Shown: positions 16,665-25,183, counted from the stretch's first letter. The stretch is 64,000 bases of DNA from Bisbaumannia sp015645095 (GCA_036871055.1 CP141893.1:2418001-2482000); one strand, 5' to 3'. Made by a program: numbers and translations. The notes: a model not told the origin generated them from the letters alone.

Positions 16665-17996
16665 CTAGTCGCGCCCCATCAGGTACTCGGCCACCGCCTG
16701 ATAGGCAGGCAGTGAAGTGGGATCATTGGCGGCGTTGGCGGCCACCGGGTGGGAGGCGAAACGCACGATCACCATCTCGGCGGTGGGATCGATATAGATC
16801 GTCTGACCATGCACGCCCCGGGCGGCGAAGGCCCCATGAGCGTTGTGCAGCACCCACCACATGCCGCGATAGCTGCCCCCCGGCAAATGGGCGTAACCGG
16901 CCCGGGCGAAGGCAGCCTGGTCTCCGCCTTGGCGAATGCGCTGTACCGCCTCGGCAGGAAAGAGTCGCTGGCCCTGGACCTCGCCCTCGTCGAGGACCAG
17001 TTGACCGAAGCGGGCCAGGTCCCGCAGCCCCGCGCTCAGCCCACCCCCGGCGAAGGGGGTGCCGATGGAGTCCACCGTGAAGTAGGCGGCCTGCTCGGCG
17101 CCGAGTCGCTGCCAGATCCGTTCGGAGAGCAGGTCGCTGACCGACTGCCCCGTCGTGCGAGCAATGATCCAGCCCAGGGCATCGGTATTGATGGTGCGAT
17201 AGCCGAAGGCCTCGCCATGGACTCCCTCGGGCCGCACCGTGGCCAGGAATTCGTAATAGGTGCGCGGCCCCTGGTAGTCCGCGGGTTTGGGCAAGGGGCT
17301 GGCGGCGGCATTGTAGGCCCAGATTTCCGCGTCGGGATCGGCATAATCCTCGCTGAAGGCGAGCCCCGTGGTCATCTCCATCACCTGGCGAACCGTGGCA
17401 TCGCCGAAGGCGCTCTCGGCAAGCTCCGGCAGCAGCTCGCCCACCCGGGCATTCTCGTCGAGGGCCCCTTCCGCCACCAGGATCTCCGCCAGCAGCCCGG
17501 TCAGCGACTTGGTCACCGACATGGCCCCATGCACGCCCGTCTCGTCCAGGCAGCCGGCGTAGTGCTCGTAGACCAGCCGACCACGATGAAGAATCACCAG
17601 CCCATCGGTGTAATTGGCCTCCAGCGCCTGCGCCCAGGTCATCGGCTCATCGCGGTTCAGCGGCGTAAAGGTCACGGCATCGATGCCCGGGTCGAGGTCC
17701 GTCAGCAGGGGAGTCGGCGCCCCCAGGCCGCGGCTGACGCGCCGGGTAGGTAGCAGCTCGCGAAAGTGGCAGACCGTCCAGCGCAGCTTGGGAAAGCTGA
17801 AGTAGTCGGCATCCGGCTGGCCGATGATCCGCTCCGGCGGCGGGGGAAAACCCTGCATCCAGCCCAGGGCCCGCGGATCGGAGGCCGCCGCGTCGGAGAA
17901 ATCGTCGGCCGCCAGGGCGCTGGCGCCCAGCAAAGTCCCGCAGGCCAAAAGACCAATGGCCATGGACCGTTGCCACGAATCGCGCGAAGACGCCAT
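16665..17996 (-). CDS. Exported serine hydrolase, beta-lactamase/6-aminohexanoate-dimer hydrolase (NylB) fold
   Basis: 443 residues. The N-terminus (MASSRDSWQRSMAIGLLACG...ALAADD) looks like a Sec signal peptide cleaved near residue 30. The serine-lysine dyad is S160-V-T-K163, followed by a GYRTINTDALGWI segment and a late HGQTIYIDP element corresponding to the third beta-lactamase-like motif. Class C-fold relatives hydrolyse amides or esters, including nylon oligomers; true beta-lactamase activity is not implied. The start at 17996 has GAGGAAG nine bases upstream. Downstream of and co-directional with the LysR gene; substrate unknown. Confidence 0.82.
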   Translation of the reverse strand: MASSRDSWQRSMAIGLLACGTLLGASALAADDFSDAAASDPRALGWMQGFPPPPERIIGQPDADYFSFPKLRWTVCHFRELLPTRRVSRGLGAPTPLLTDLDPGIDAVTFTPLNRDEPMTWAQALEANYTDGLVILHRGRLVYEHYAGCLDETGVHGAMSVTKSLTGLLAEILVAEGALDENARVGELLPELAESAFGDATVRQVMEMTTGLAFSEDYADPDAEIWAYNAAASPLPKPADYQGPRTYYEFLATVRPEGVHGEAFGYRTINTDALGWIIARTTGQSVSDLLSERIWQRLGAEQAAYFTVDSIGTPFAGGGLSAGLRDLARFGQLVLDEGEVQGQRLFPAEAVQRIRQGGDQAAFARAGYAHLPGGSYRGMWWVLHNAHGAFAARGVHGQTIYIDPTAEMVIVRFASHPVAANAANDPTSLPAYQAVAEYLMGRD

Positions 17997-18106
17997 GGAG
18001 CACTTCCTCTGTGATGAACGGGGTCGCCGATCGTGCACCGCCCCTCGACTCTTTCAGCTTGGCGAGGCGAGAGCGAAATTGCTACTGCCGCGGGCGGCGG
18101 TTCAGT

Positions 18107-18213
18107 CGCTCCCGTCCGAGCCGATCCGGGGACCTGGGCGAGTTCCACAGGAGAGCGCCAGCGCCTTAGTCGCGCTCGTCCAAGCCGATCAACCGCTCGG
18201 GGACCTGGGCGAG
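18107..18213. repeat. Tandem partial duplication of the 3' end of the LysR gene
   Basis: The last 45 bp or so of the lysR-type gene (18169-18213) recur in degenerate form about 72 bp away just beyond the stop (18107-18142). GGGACCTGGGCGAG is identical, then CCGATC and GTCCGAGCC against GTCCAAGCC. The copy even ends with a TGA-like stop in the equivalent position. Confidence 0.7.
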
Positions 18214-19140
18214 ATAGGGCGCGAGCTGCTCCAGGGTCGGCGACAGGGAGTCGGCGTCGCAGGCCAGCCGGTGCATCGCCTCGGCGGCGGGGCTCAGGCG
18301 CAGCCCGCGCAGGCAGGCGATGCCCATGGAGAGTGGCGGCGCCTCGTCGCTCAGGACCAGGGCCTTGAGGCGCCCGCCGTCGAAGGCGTCCAGGGTGGTC
18401 AGGGGGGTATTGAACAGCGAGAAGCCGAAGCCGTTGGCCACCAGGCCGCGAATCATGTCCATCGACTTGGCGCGGTGGGCCACCGTCGGCGAAAGCCCCT
18501 GATGGGAGAAGATCGACAGGAAGTAGTCCCGGCTCAGCGGCCAGTCGAGCATCACCATGGGGTATTCCACCAGCTCGGCGAGGCGCACGCTGTCGCGGCC
18601 GGCCAGGGGGTGGTCGGCGCTGACCACCGCATAGGGGGGAAAGCGGTAGAGGGGCGTGAAATCGACGCCTTCCGGGACCTGGAGGTCGTAGGTAAAGGCC
18701 AGCTCGTAGTCCCCCTTGCCGAGGCCGGCGACGATATCCGCCTGGTTCATCTCGTCGCACTGCAGGCTGACCGCCGGGTAGCGATCGGCGTAGCGGCGCA
18801 GCAGTTGGGGCAAGAAGACCGGGGCGAAGGTGGGAAAGGCCACCAGGCGCAGTTCGCCGCCGATCTCCTCGCCCAGGGAGACGGCGAAGCGCTCCAGCCC
18901 ATCGGCGTCGCGCAGTAGCTGCTTGGCGCGCACCAGCAGTTGCTTGCCGGAGGGGGTCAGGGAGAGCCCCTGGGCGTGATGGCGCACGAAGAGCTGCAGG
19001 CCGGTGGTCTCCTCGATCTGCTGGATGGCCGCGGAGATGGAGGGCTGGGAGACGTGCAGCTGCCGGGCCGCCTGGGTGACGCTGGAGAGGTCGCCGGCGA
19101 CGACGAAGTAGCGCAGCTGCTTGAGGGTAAAGTGACGCAT
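18166..19140 (-). CDS. LysR-type transcriptional regulator
   Basis: 324 residues, standard size. The N-terminal winged helix-turn-helix spans residues 1-60 (FTLKQLRYFVV, then SVTQAARQLHVSQPSISAA), followed by a substrate-binding domain of the LysR type. The start at 19140 (MRHFTLKQ) places the HTH at the usual position; upstream in-frame codons are not conserved in character. Neighbours are the exported serine hydrolase (downstream, same strand) and the ArgE-like operon (upstream, same strand), separated by a dispersed repeat. Either may be its target. The inducer is unknown. Confidence 0.92.
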   Translation of the reverse strand: MRHFTLKQLRYFVVAGDLSSVTQAARQLHVSQPSISAAIQQIEETTGLQLFVRHHAQGLSLTPSGKQLLVRAKQLLRDADGLERFAVSLGEEIGGELRLVAFPTFAPVFLPQLLRRYADRYPAVSLQCDEMNQADIVAGLGKGDYELAFTYDLQVPEGVDFTPLYRFPPYAVVSADHPLAGRDSVRLAELVEYPMVMLDWPLSRDYFLSIFSHQGLSPTVAHRAKSMDMIRGLVANGFGFSLFNTPLTTLDAFDGGRLKALVLSDEAPPLSMGIACLRGLRLSPAAEAMHRLACDADSLSPTLEQLAPYLAQVPERLIGLDERD

Positions 19141-19260
19141 CGACGGGGTTCCGGGCTCGGGGACTCGAGGCGGCGACGCCGCCTGCCCCGAGCATACCAA
19201 GGCTGGCCCAGGGGCGTTAGCGCCCTCTCTGATCGCGGGCCACCGCAACTAGAATGGCTA

Positions 19261-19370
19261 AGGGGCGCTGGGGGCAGGGCAGAGCGGGGGTCCTATGCCA
19301 GGGATGGCATCGGTAGCGCCCAGGGAGGGGTTCACAGCGCCCCGCGATGACCTGCCCCCAGGGTAGCCCC
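19261..19370. repeat. Dispersed palindromic repeat, copy A
   Basis: Starts GGGGCGCTGGGGGCAGG and ends CCTGCCCCCAGGGTAGCCCC, so its ends pair into a long stem. The internal core GCGCCCAGGGAGGGGTTCAC is shared with four other copies in the window (27134, 29116, 47204, 56533). It lies between the argE-like gene and the LysR gene. Confidence 0.85.
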
Positions 19371-19391
19371 GGGCCTCAACCTTAAGGCGAT

Positions 19392-20606
19392 CTAAACGGA
19401 CGACACCTCGGCGCAGGCGCGATCCAGGCGGGCCACCGCCTCGGGGTCGGCCAGGGCCTCGGTCAGCCGTGCCAGGAAGGCCTCGCAGCGACCCAGTTGC
19501 TCGCGGGTCACGTACTCGTCGGGCTGGTGGCCCTGGGCCATGCTGCCGGGGCCGCAGACCAGGGTGGGAATCCCCAGCTCGCGCTGGAAGAGCCCCGCCT
19601 CGGTGCCAAAGCCGATACGCTCGCGGCCCGGCTCGGCCAGCAGCGACAGGATCAGTTCCACCAGCTCGCCCTCCTCCGCCATGGCCAGGCCCGGGTAGTC
19701 GCCGAGCCAGCTCAGGGTGGCGCCCGCCTCGGGATGGCGTGCCTTGAGCTCCGCATCCAGGCGGTCGATCTCCGCCAGCAGCGGTGCCAGCAGTGCCTGC
19801 GGCGCCTCGTCCGGGACGTTGCGCACCTCGAAGTCGAGGCGACACTGGGCCGGGACGATATTCAGCGCCGTGCCGCCGGCGACGGTGCCCAATTGCAAGG
19901 TGGTATAGGGGATGGCGAAGCGGGTATCGAAGGGCCCGGTCTCGGCCTTGGCGGCCGCGGTGTCGGCGAACCACTGGATCAGCGGCGCCGCCGCCTGGAT
20001 GGCATTGATGCCCTCCGGGGCCATGCCGGAGTGACAGGCGCGGCCGGTCACCTCGATGCGACCGGCCAGCTTGCCCTTGTGGGCGGTGGCCAGGCGCATG
20101 GAAGTGGGCTCGCCCACCACGCAGGCGGCGGGACGCACCCGGAAGCGGCGCATCGCCTCGAGCAGGCTGCGCACTCCCACGCAGCCCACCTCCTCGTCGT
20201 GGGAGAAGGCCAGGTGGATGGGGGCGACGAGTTCGGCCCGGGCCATGGCCGGCACGGCCGCCAGCACCGCCGCCAGGAAGCCCTTCATGTCCGCGGTGCC
20301 GCGGCCGTAGAGGCGCGGCCCCTTGACGGTCAGCCGATAGGGGTCGCTGCCCCAGGCCTGGCCGGTCACCGGCACGGTATCGGTATGCCCGGAGAGCATC
20401 ACCCCGGGGCGGTCCTTGGGTCCGATGGTGGCGTAGAGGTTGGCCTTCTCGCCGCAAGCCGAGGGAACCAGGGTCGCCTCGATGCCATGCTCGGCGAGCG
20501 TGTCGCGCACGAAGTGGATCAGCGCCAGGTTGCTGCGATCGCTGGTGGTATCGAAGGCGATCAGCCGCGCCAGCAGATCGACACAGGCCGTCGAGGCATC
20601 GCTCAT
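19392..20606 (-). CDS. M20-family deacylase, acetylornithine deacetylase (ArgE)-like
   Basis: 404 residues. Zn-dependent M20 hydrolase with metal ligands in SGHTDTVPV (H74, D76), GRGTADMKGF (D106) and HDEEVGC (E138/E139); the dimerisation domain includes TGRACHSGMAPEGINAI. The family removes an acyl group from an amino group, and ArgE releases acetate from N-acetylornithine. Its start overlaps the DUF1028 stop by ATGA and has GGGAG seven bases upstream. Sitting last in an operon with an FAD monooxygenase, a Rid protein and DUF1028, it is more likely catabolic than a housekeeping arginine gene; many bacteria of this group use ArgJ instead. This is inference. Confidence 0.85.
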   Translation of the reverse strand: MSDASTACVDLLARLIAFDTTSDRSNLALIHFVRDTLAEHGIEATLVPSACGEKANLYATIGPKDRPGVMLSGHTDTVPVTGQAWGSDPYRLTVKGPRLYGRGTADMKGFLAAVLAAVPAMARAELVAPIHLAFSHDEEVGCVGVRSLLEAMRRFRVRPAACVVGEPTSMRLATAHKGKLAGRIEVTGRACHSGMAPEGINAIQAAAPLIQWFADTAAAKAETGPFDTRFAIPYTTLQLGTVAGGTALNIVPAQCRLDFEVRNVPDEAPQALLAPLLAEIDRLDAELKARHPEAGATLSWLGDYPGLAMAEEGELVELILSLLAEPGRERIGFGTEAGLFQRELGIPTLVCGPGSMAQGHQPDEYVTREQLGRCEAFLARLTEALADPEAVARLDRACAEVSSV

Positions 20607-21277
20607 CGGTCGTCTCCCGGCACCCCATAGCCGGGTGCCCGATGGGGATCCACGGCACGGCAGAGGTAGGCGGCCCGCTCGGGGAGGTAGGCCTGCCAGA
20701 CCATGCGCAGCTCCTGGATGGGGGCGATATGCCAGTCCACCCGCAGGTCCACCGCCGGCCAGCTGGCCTGCGCATAGACCTTGAGCCCCGCGGAATGCAC
20801 CGGCCCCATCTCGCCACCGGCGGCCTGGGCCGCCTCCAGCGCCGCCAGCAGCCGCTCGGCGAGCTCCCCCGGGTGGCCCTCGAAGGTCTCCACCAGGGCA
20901 TCGATCACCGCGCCGTCGGCGAGCATGTTGCCGCCGGCCACGCAGTCGCGGCCGCGCCGGGTGGCATGGATCCCCAGGGTCTCGGCGCCGCTGTGCACGG
21001 CGCTGCGGCCCTCGGCGTCCAGCACCTGCAGCTGGCGCCACTCGGGGAAGCGCTCCTCCTCGACGAGGCGTGCCAGCACGGTCTCGGCGGACAGGCCCTG
21101 GGCCAGCAGTTCGGTGCCGCGCTGGCCCAGCTCCGGGTTGGTGACATTCTGGGTCAATACGACCCCGCGTCCGGGGGCGACAAAGGGACAGCGGCTGGCC
21201 ACGCAGATGCTCGAGGAACTGATGGCGGTGCCGAACTGGCCAGTCTCGCGGCAGAAGCCGGCGATGGAAAAGGTCAT
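20603..21277 (-). CDS. DUF1028 family protein
   Basis: 224 residues. The N-terminus MTFSIAGFCRETGQFGTAISSSS and the following TQNVTNPELGQRGTELL match the DUF1028 pattern, which has an Ntn-hydrolase-like fold; Thr2 or a nearby Ser could be the nucleophile. The biochemical activity of the family is not established. ATGA overlaps join it both to the Rid gene upstream and to the ArgE-like gene downstream, so all are made together. A hydrolytic step on an amide intermediate would fit the context but is speculative. Confidence 0.82.
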   Translation of the reverse strand: MTFSIAGFCRETGQFGTAISSSSICVASRCPFVAPGRGVVLTQNVTNPELGQRGTELLAQGLSAETVLARLVEEERFPEWRQLQVLDAEGRSAVHSGAETLGIHATRRGRDCVAGGNMLADGAVIDALVETFEGHPGELAERLLAALEAAQAAGGEMGPVHSAGLKVYAQASWPAVDLRVDWHIAPIQELRMVWQAYLPERAAYLCRAVDPHRAPGYGVPGDDR

Positions 21278-21702
21278 TGGGCGCCCTCCTCGTCGTCGGG
21301 GATCACGGCGATCACATCGATCTCCATCAGCCACTCCGGCTGGGCCAGGCCCGCCACCACCAGGCCGGTGGAGATGGGGTAGACCCCCTTGAGCCACTGC
21401 CCCACCTCCCGGTAGACCGGCTCGCGGAAACGCGGGTCGGTGATATAGGTGGTGGTCTTGACGATATGGCTGAGGTCGCTGCCGGCCTCCTCGAGCAACT
21501 GCTTGACGTTCTTCATCGCCTGGTTGGCCTGGGCGGCAGGGTCCCCCAGGCCGACCAGGCGTCCCTCGAAGTCGGTCCCCACCTGGCCGCGCACATAGAC
21601 GGTATTGCCGGCCCGCACCGCCTGGCAGAGGTCGTTGTCCAGGCTCTGGTTGGGGTAGGTGGCCTTGGTATTGAACATGCGAATTCGGGTATGCGTCGGC
21701 AT
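21274..21702 (-). CDS. Rid (YjgF/YER057c/UK114) family protein lacking the RidA catalytic arginine
   Basis: 142 residues, single Rid domain: VYVRGQVGTDFEGRLVG, DLSHIVKTTTYITD, and the C-terminal GLAQPEWLMEIDVIAV. Canonical RidA hydrolyses enamine/imine intermediates using an Arg in the P-A-R-S-C-V segment. Here the matching residues read P-I-S-T-G-L, so that Arg is replaced. It therefore probably belongs to a non-canonical Rid subfamily, which tend to be pathway-specific. AAGGAG precedes the start at 21702; the stop overlaps the DUF1028 start by ATGA. Confidence 0.88.
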   Translation of the reverse strand: MPTHTRIRMFNTKATYPNQSLDNDLCQAVRAGNTVYVRGQVGTDFEGRLVGLGDPAAQANQAMKNVKQLLEEAGSDLSHIVKTTTYITDPRFREPVYREVGQWLKGVYPISTGLVVAGLAQPEWLMEIDVIAVIPDDEEGAQ

Positions 21703-21763
21703 CGACGGCTCCTTGTTGCTGCTGAGGCAATAAAGGCGGGAGGCGGTGCGCCTCCCCGCTGGC

Positions 21764-23068
21764 TTATTCGACGGTGGCCGCCCGGCGCGGCGTGGCGTCA
21801 TCGGCGCCTCGACACTGGGCCTCGGCGTGGTAGGCCAGGTACTTGCGCTGGGTGGCGATGTGATCGGCGATATGCTTGGCGTCGTGCCACACCCCCCAGA
21901 TAAAGCTGGAGCCACGCCGCGACAACCAGGGCAGGCCGACGAAGTAGACGCCGGGCTCGCGGGAGACGCCGCGCTGGTGCTGGGGCTTGCCGTTGTCGTC
22001 GAAGGCATCCACCTTCAGCCAGCGGTAGTCCACCGAGAAGCCGGTGGCCCAGACGATGGTGGTGATGCCGGCCTCGGCCAGATCGAGCTCGAGCAGCGGC
22101 TCTCGCACGCAGGCCGGGTCGGCGGGGATGCGCCGCGCCTCGGGCTCCTCCGGCAGGTCGAGGCCATTGCGACGGGCATAGTCGTCGGCGGCATCGAGCA
22201 TCGACAGGTAGTTGGCGTCGCCGGCGGCCAGGTTGTCGACCAGGTCGGATTCGAAGGTGACCTTGCCGTCGGCGAAGGCGCGGGTCCGTCCGACCAGGGT
22301 CATGCCCCGGTGGGCCAGCTCGCGGAAGTCGATGGTCTTGCCGCCATCGGCGCCGCTCACCGCGATGGTGACGTGCTCGGTGCCGGGCTTCATCATCTCG
22401 GCGTCCCACTCGCCGAGCACCCCCAGCCACCAGCAGAAGTCACGGCCTCGGTAGGCCCGGGGCGGACGATCGTGTGGCCCCACCGAGAGATAGACCTGCC
22501 GGCCCGAGCGCTGCAGCTCCTCGGCGATCTGCACGCCGGAGGAGCCGGCACCCACCACCAGCACCGCCCCTGCCGGCAATTGCCCGGGGTTGCGATACTC
22601 GGCGGAATGAAGCTGGGTCAGGGAGGCATCGTCAGGGGCGATGGGCGGAATCACCGGCGTCTGGAAGGGGCCGGTGGCGGCCACCACCCGGTTGGCCTCG
22701 ATCACCCCCTCGGAGGTCTCGATGGTAAAGCCGGGCCGGCTCGTATTGCGCACCACCGACTTGACCTCGACCCCGGTGCGGATGGGCGCCTGGATCTTCT
22801 CGGCATAGGCCTCGAAATAGGCGGCCACCCGCTCCTTGTCGGCGAAGGCGTCGGGGTCCAGGTCGTCGAACTCGAGCCCCGGGAAGCGGTCGTGCCAGGC
22901 CGGGCCATTGGCCACCAGGGAGTCCCAGCGGCGGGTGCGCCAGGCCTCGGCGATGCGGTGACGTTCCAGTACCAGGTGGGGCACGCCCTGGTTGCTCAGG
23001 TGTTCGCTCATGGCCACGCCGGCCTGACCGCCGCCCACCACCAGGGTATCGATCGTTTCTACTGTCAT
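21764..23068 (-). CDS. Flavin-containing monooxygenase-like NAD(P)/FAD oxidoreductase (CzcO/YUCCA type)
   Basis: 434 residues. Two dinucleotide-binding motifs are present, VVGGGQAGVAM (residues 10-20, FAD) and VLVVGAGSSGVQIAEEL (about 170, NADPH), with a late WATGFSVDY of the kind seen in flavin N/S-monooxygenases. The start at 23068 has GGAGG upstream; an earlier ATG at 23101 does not. First gene of an operon with the Rid, DUF1028 and ArgE-like genes 61 bp downstream. Such enzymes hydroxylate soft nucleophiles (N, S) or perform Baeyer-Villiger reactions; the substrate here is unknown. Divergent from the sulfate-transport operon, which might hint at a sulfur or nitrogen compound. Confidence 0.82.
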   Translation of the reverse strand: MTVETIDTLVVGGGQAGVAMSEHLSNQGVPHLVLERHRIAEAWRTRRWDSLVANGPAWHDRFPGLEFDDLDPDAFADKERVAAYFEAYAEKIQAPIRTGVEVKSVVRNTSRPGFTIETSEGVIEANRVVAATGPFQTPVIPPIAPDDASLTQLHSAEYRNPGQLPAGAVLVVGAGSSGVQIAEELQRSGRQVYLSVGPHDRPPRAYRGRDFCWWLGVLGEWDAEMMKPGTEHVTIAVSGADGGKTIDFRELAHRGMTLVGRTRAFADGKVTFESDLVDNLAAGDANYLSMLDAADDYARRNGLDLPEEPEARRIPADPACVREPLLELDLAEAGITTIVWATGFSVDYRWLKVDAFDDNGKPQHQRGVSREPGVYFVGLPWLSRRGSSFIWGVWHDAKHIADHIATQRKYLAYHAEAQCRGADDATPRRAATVE

Positions 23069-23299
23069 GCTGCGTCCTCCGGGTGAAGTCGTTATGCCCA
23101 CACCTTAGGCGCGCCCCATGGTTAGATAAAATATAGTTATTCTGGCTTTTGCATTGAAAAAACCGATTCTAAAGAAACGCCGCGGGCGATCGAGAATAGC
23201 TATCGGGCATTATTCCCAAAATATATATAAAACAGGATTGTCATTACTTATTGACTGGTTTAGCCTGCACCGCAACATCCTTAATTTCGTGCGGAGCCC
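23069..23299. promoter_or_regulatory. Divergent AT-rich promoter region between monooxygenase and sulfate-transport operons
   Basis: Much more AT-rich than its surroundings (for example AAATATATATAAAA at 23219-23232). TTGACT (23251-23256) is a possible -35 for the sulfate operon, with only a poor -10 17 bp later, as expected of an activator-dependent promoter. CysB control is the usual rule for such operons, but no CysB site could be assigned by eye. Confidence 0.45.
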
Positions 23300-24322
23300 A
23301 TGACCATGTTCAAGCCTTCCTGGATTCGCCGCGGCATCCTGGCCGCCGCCCTCGGCAGCAGCGTCGTCGTCGCCACCCCGGCCCTGGCCCAGGAGCGCGA
23401 GCTGCTCAACTCCTCCTACGACATCGCCCGGGAGCTATTCTCCGCCATCAACCCGGACTTTATCGCCTACTGGGAAGCCGAACACGGCGAGAGCGTCGGC
23501 GTACAGCAGTCCCATGGCGGCTCCTCCGCCCAGGCCCGGGCCATCATGCAGGGCCTGCGCGCCGACGTGGTGACCTATAACCAGGTCACCGACGTCCAGG
23601 TACTGGCCGACGCCGGCCTGGTGGCCGAGGAGTGGCAGCAGGCCCTGCCCAACAATGCCTCCCCCTACTACTCCACCACCGCCTTCCTGGTGCGCAAGGA
23701 CAACCCCAAGGGCATCGAGAGCTGGGACGACCTGGTGCGCGAGGACGTGCGCATCGTCTTCCCCAACCCCAAGACCTCCGGCAACGGCCGCTACACCTAC
23801 CTGGCCGCCTGGGGCTTCGCCGAGCAGGCCTTCGACGGCGACGAGGAACAGATCCACGACTTCATGCGCACCTTCCTGCGCAACGTGGCGGTCTTCGACA
23901 CCGGCGGTCGCGGCGCCACCACCAGCTTTATCGAGCGCGGCCTGGGCGATGTGCTGATCAGCTTCGAGTCCGAGGTCAACAACATCCGCGGCGAGTACGG
24001 CAGCGACGACTACGAGGTGATCGTGCCGCCGGTGAGCATCCTCGCCGAGTTCCCGGTGGCGGTGGTGGAGAGCAATGCCCAGCGCAACGGCACCGAGGAC
24101 CTGGCCCGGGGCTACCTGGACTACCTCTACAGCGAGGAAGGCCAGCGCACCCTGGCCGGCTTCAACTACCGGGTCCACCACGAGGCGGTGGTCGAAGAGT
24201 TCGCCGAGCAGTTCCCCGAGACCGAGCTGCTGCGCGTCGAGGAGGTCTTCGGCAGCTGGGAGCAGGCCATGGAAGCGCACTTCGCCGGCGGCGCCCTGCT
24301 CGACCAACTGCAGCGTCGCTAA
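23300..24322 (+). CDS. Periplasmic sulfate/thiosulfate-binding protein
   Basis: 340 residues. A Sec signal peptide (WIRRGILAAALGSSVVVATPALA) is followed by ERELLNSSYDIARELF, the Sbp/CysP hallmark. Sulfate-contact segments QSHGGSSAQARA and NPKTSGNGRYTYLAAWG are intact. It delivers sulfate (or thiosulfate) to the CysTWA importer encoded directly downstream. GGAG precedes the ATG at 23300; the next Met (23306) is an alternative. Sbp and CysP cannot be separated with confidence by eye. Confidence 0.94.
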   Translation: MTMFKPSWIRRGILAAALGSSVVVATPALAQERELLNSSYDIARELFSAINPDFIAYWEAEHGESVGVQQSHGGSSAQARAIMQGLRADVVTYNQVTDVQVLADAGLVAEEWQQALPNNASPYYSTTAFLVRKDNPKGIESWDDLVREDVRIVFPNPKTSGNGRYTYLAAWGFAEQAFDGDEEQIHDFMRTFLRNVAVFDTGGRGATTSFIERGLGDVLISFESEVNNIRGEYGSDDYEVIVPPVSILAEFPVAVVESNAQRNGTEDLARGYLDYLYSEEGQRTLAGFNYRVHHEAVVEEFAEQFPETELLRVEEVFGSWEQAMEAHFAGGALLDQLQRR

Positions 24323-24328
24323 GTCCCC

Positions 24329-25183
24329 ATGAGCCTCGCCCTTCCCCGCCTCACGGGTCGTCGCCGGGTCCTGCCCGGCTTCGGCCTGTCGCTGGGCATC
24401 AGCCTGATGTTCGTCTCGCTGGTGCTGTTGCTGCCCATGACCAGCCTGGTAGGGCAGCTCTCCGGCATCAGCCTGGCCGAATACTGGGCCATCATCAGCG
24501 ATGGCCGGGTCGTCGCCAGCTACACCGTGACCATCGGCGCCGCCGCCCTGGCGGCGCTGGTCAACGGCGCCTTCGGCCTGCTGCTGGCCTGGGTGCTGGT
24601 GCGCTACGAGTTTCCCGGCAAGCGCCTGCTCGACGCCCTGATGGACCTGCCCTTCGCCCTGCCCACGGCGGTGGCCGGCATCACCCTGGCCACCCTCTAC
24701 GCCAGCAACGGCTGGATGGGACGGCTGCTCGAACCGCTGGGCCTGCAGGTGGCCTACACCTGGGTGGGCATCGCCCTGGCCATGGCCTTTACCAGCATCC
24801 CCTTCGTGGTGCGTACCGTGCAGCCGGTGCTGGAGGACCTGCCCCAGGAGGTGGACGAGGCGGCCCTGACCCTGGGCGCCAGTGACGCCACCGCCTTCCG
24901 CCGGGTGATCCTGCCGCACCTGTGGCCGGCGCTGGTGACCGGCACGGGCCTGGCCTTCGTCCGCTCGCTGGGCGAGTTCGGCGCCATCATCTTTATCGCC
25001 GGCAACATGCCTTTTGAAACCGAGATCACCGCCCTGATGATCTTCGTCAAGCTCCAGGAGTACGACTACGTGGGCGCCTCGGCCATCGCCTCGGTGGTGC
25101 TGATGGTGTCGCTGGCCCTGCTCCTGGCGATCAATGTCTGGCAGGGGCGCTTTATCAAGCGCCTGCATGGGGGGCGTGGCTGA
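24329..25183 (+). CDS. cysT: Sulfate ABC transporter permease CysT (CysU)
   Basis: 284 residues, six or so membrane segments. The ABC permease EAA loop is visible in DEAALTLGASDATAFRRVILPHL. It forms the inner-membrane channel with CysW, driven by CysA. It begins 6 bp after the binding-protein gene with a weak ribosome site, and its stop shares a base with the cysW start (TGATG), so translation is coupled. Confidence 0.94.
   Translation: MSLALPRLTGRRRVLPGFGLSLGISLMFVSLVLLLPMTSLVGQLSGISLAEYWAIISDGRVVASYTVTIGAAALAALVNGAFGLLLAWVLVRYEFPGKRLLDALMDLPFALPTAVAGITLATLYASNGWMGRLLEPLGLQVAYTWVGIALAMAFTSIPFVVRTVQPVLEDLPQEVDEAALTLGASDATAFRRVILPHLWPALVTGTGLAFVRSLGEFGAIIFIAGNMPFETEITALMIFVKLQEYDYVGASAIASVVLMVSLALLLAINVWQGRFIKRLHGGRG

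Noticed and set aside
16665..17996. Antibiotic-resistance beta-lactamase
   Set aside because: The S-x-x-K box is shared with esterases and NylB-type hydrolases, and motifs two and three do not match a class A or C beta-lactamase closely enough.
19392..20606. Naming the M20 gene argE
   Set aside because: The motifs are general to the family and the operon context is not arginine synthesis, so the symbol was left blank.
23155..23260. Possible CRISPR or riboswitch in the AT-rich region before the sulfate operon
   Set aside because: No repeats of regular spacing and no recognisable aptamer elements; the AT-rich character fits an activator-dependent promoter.
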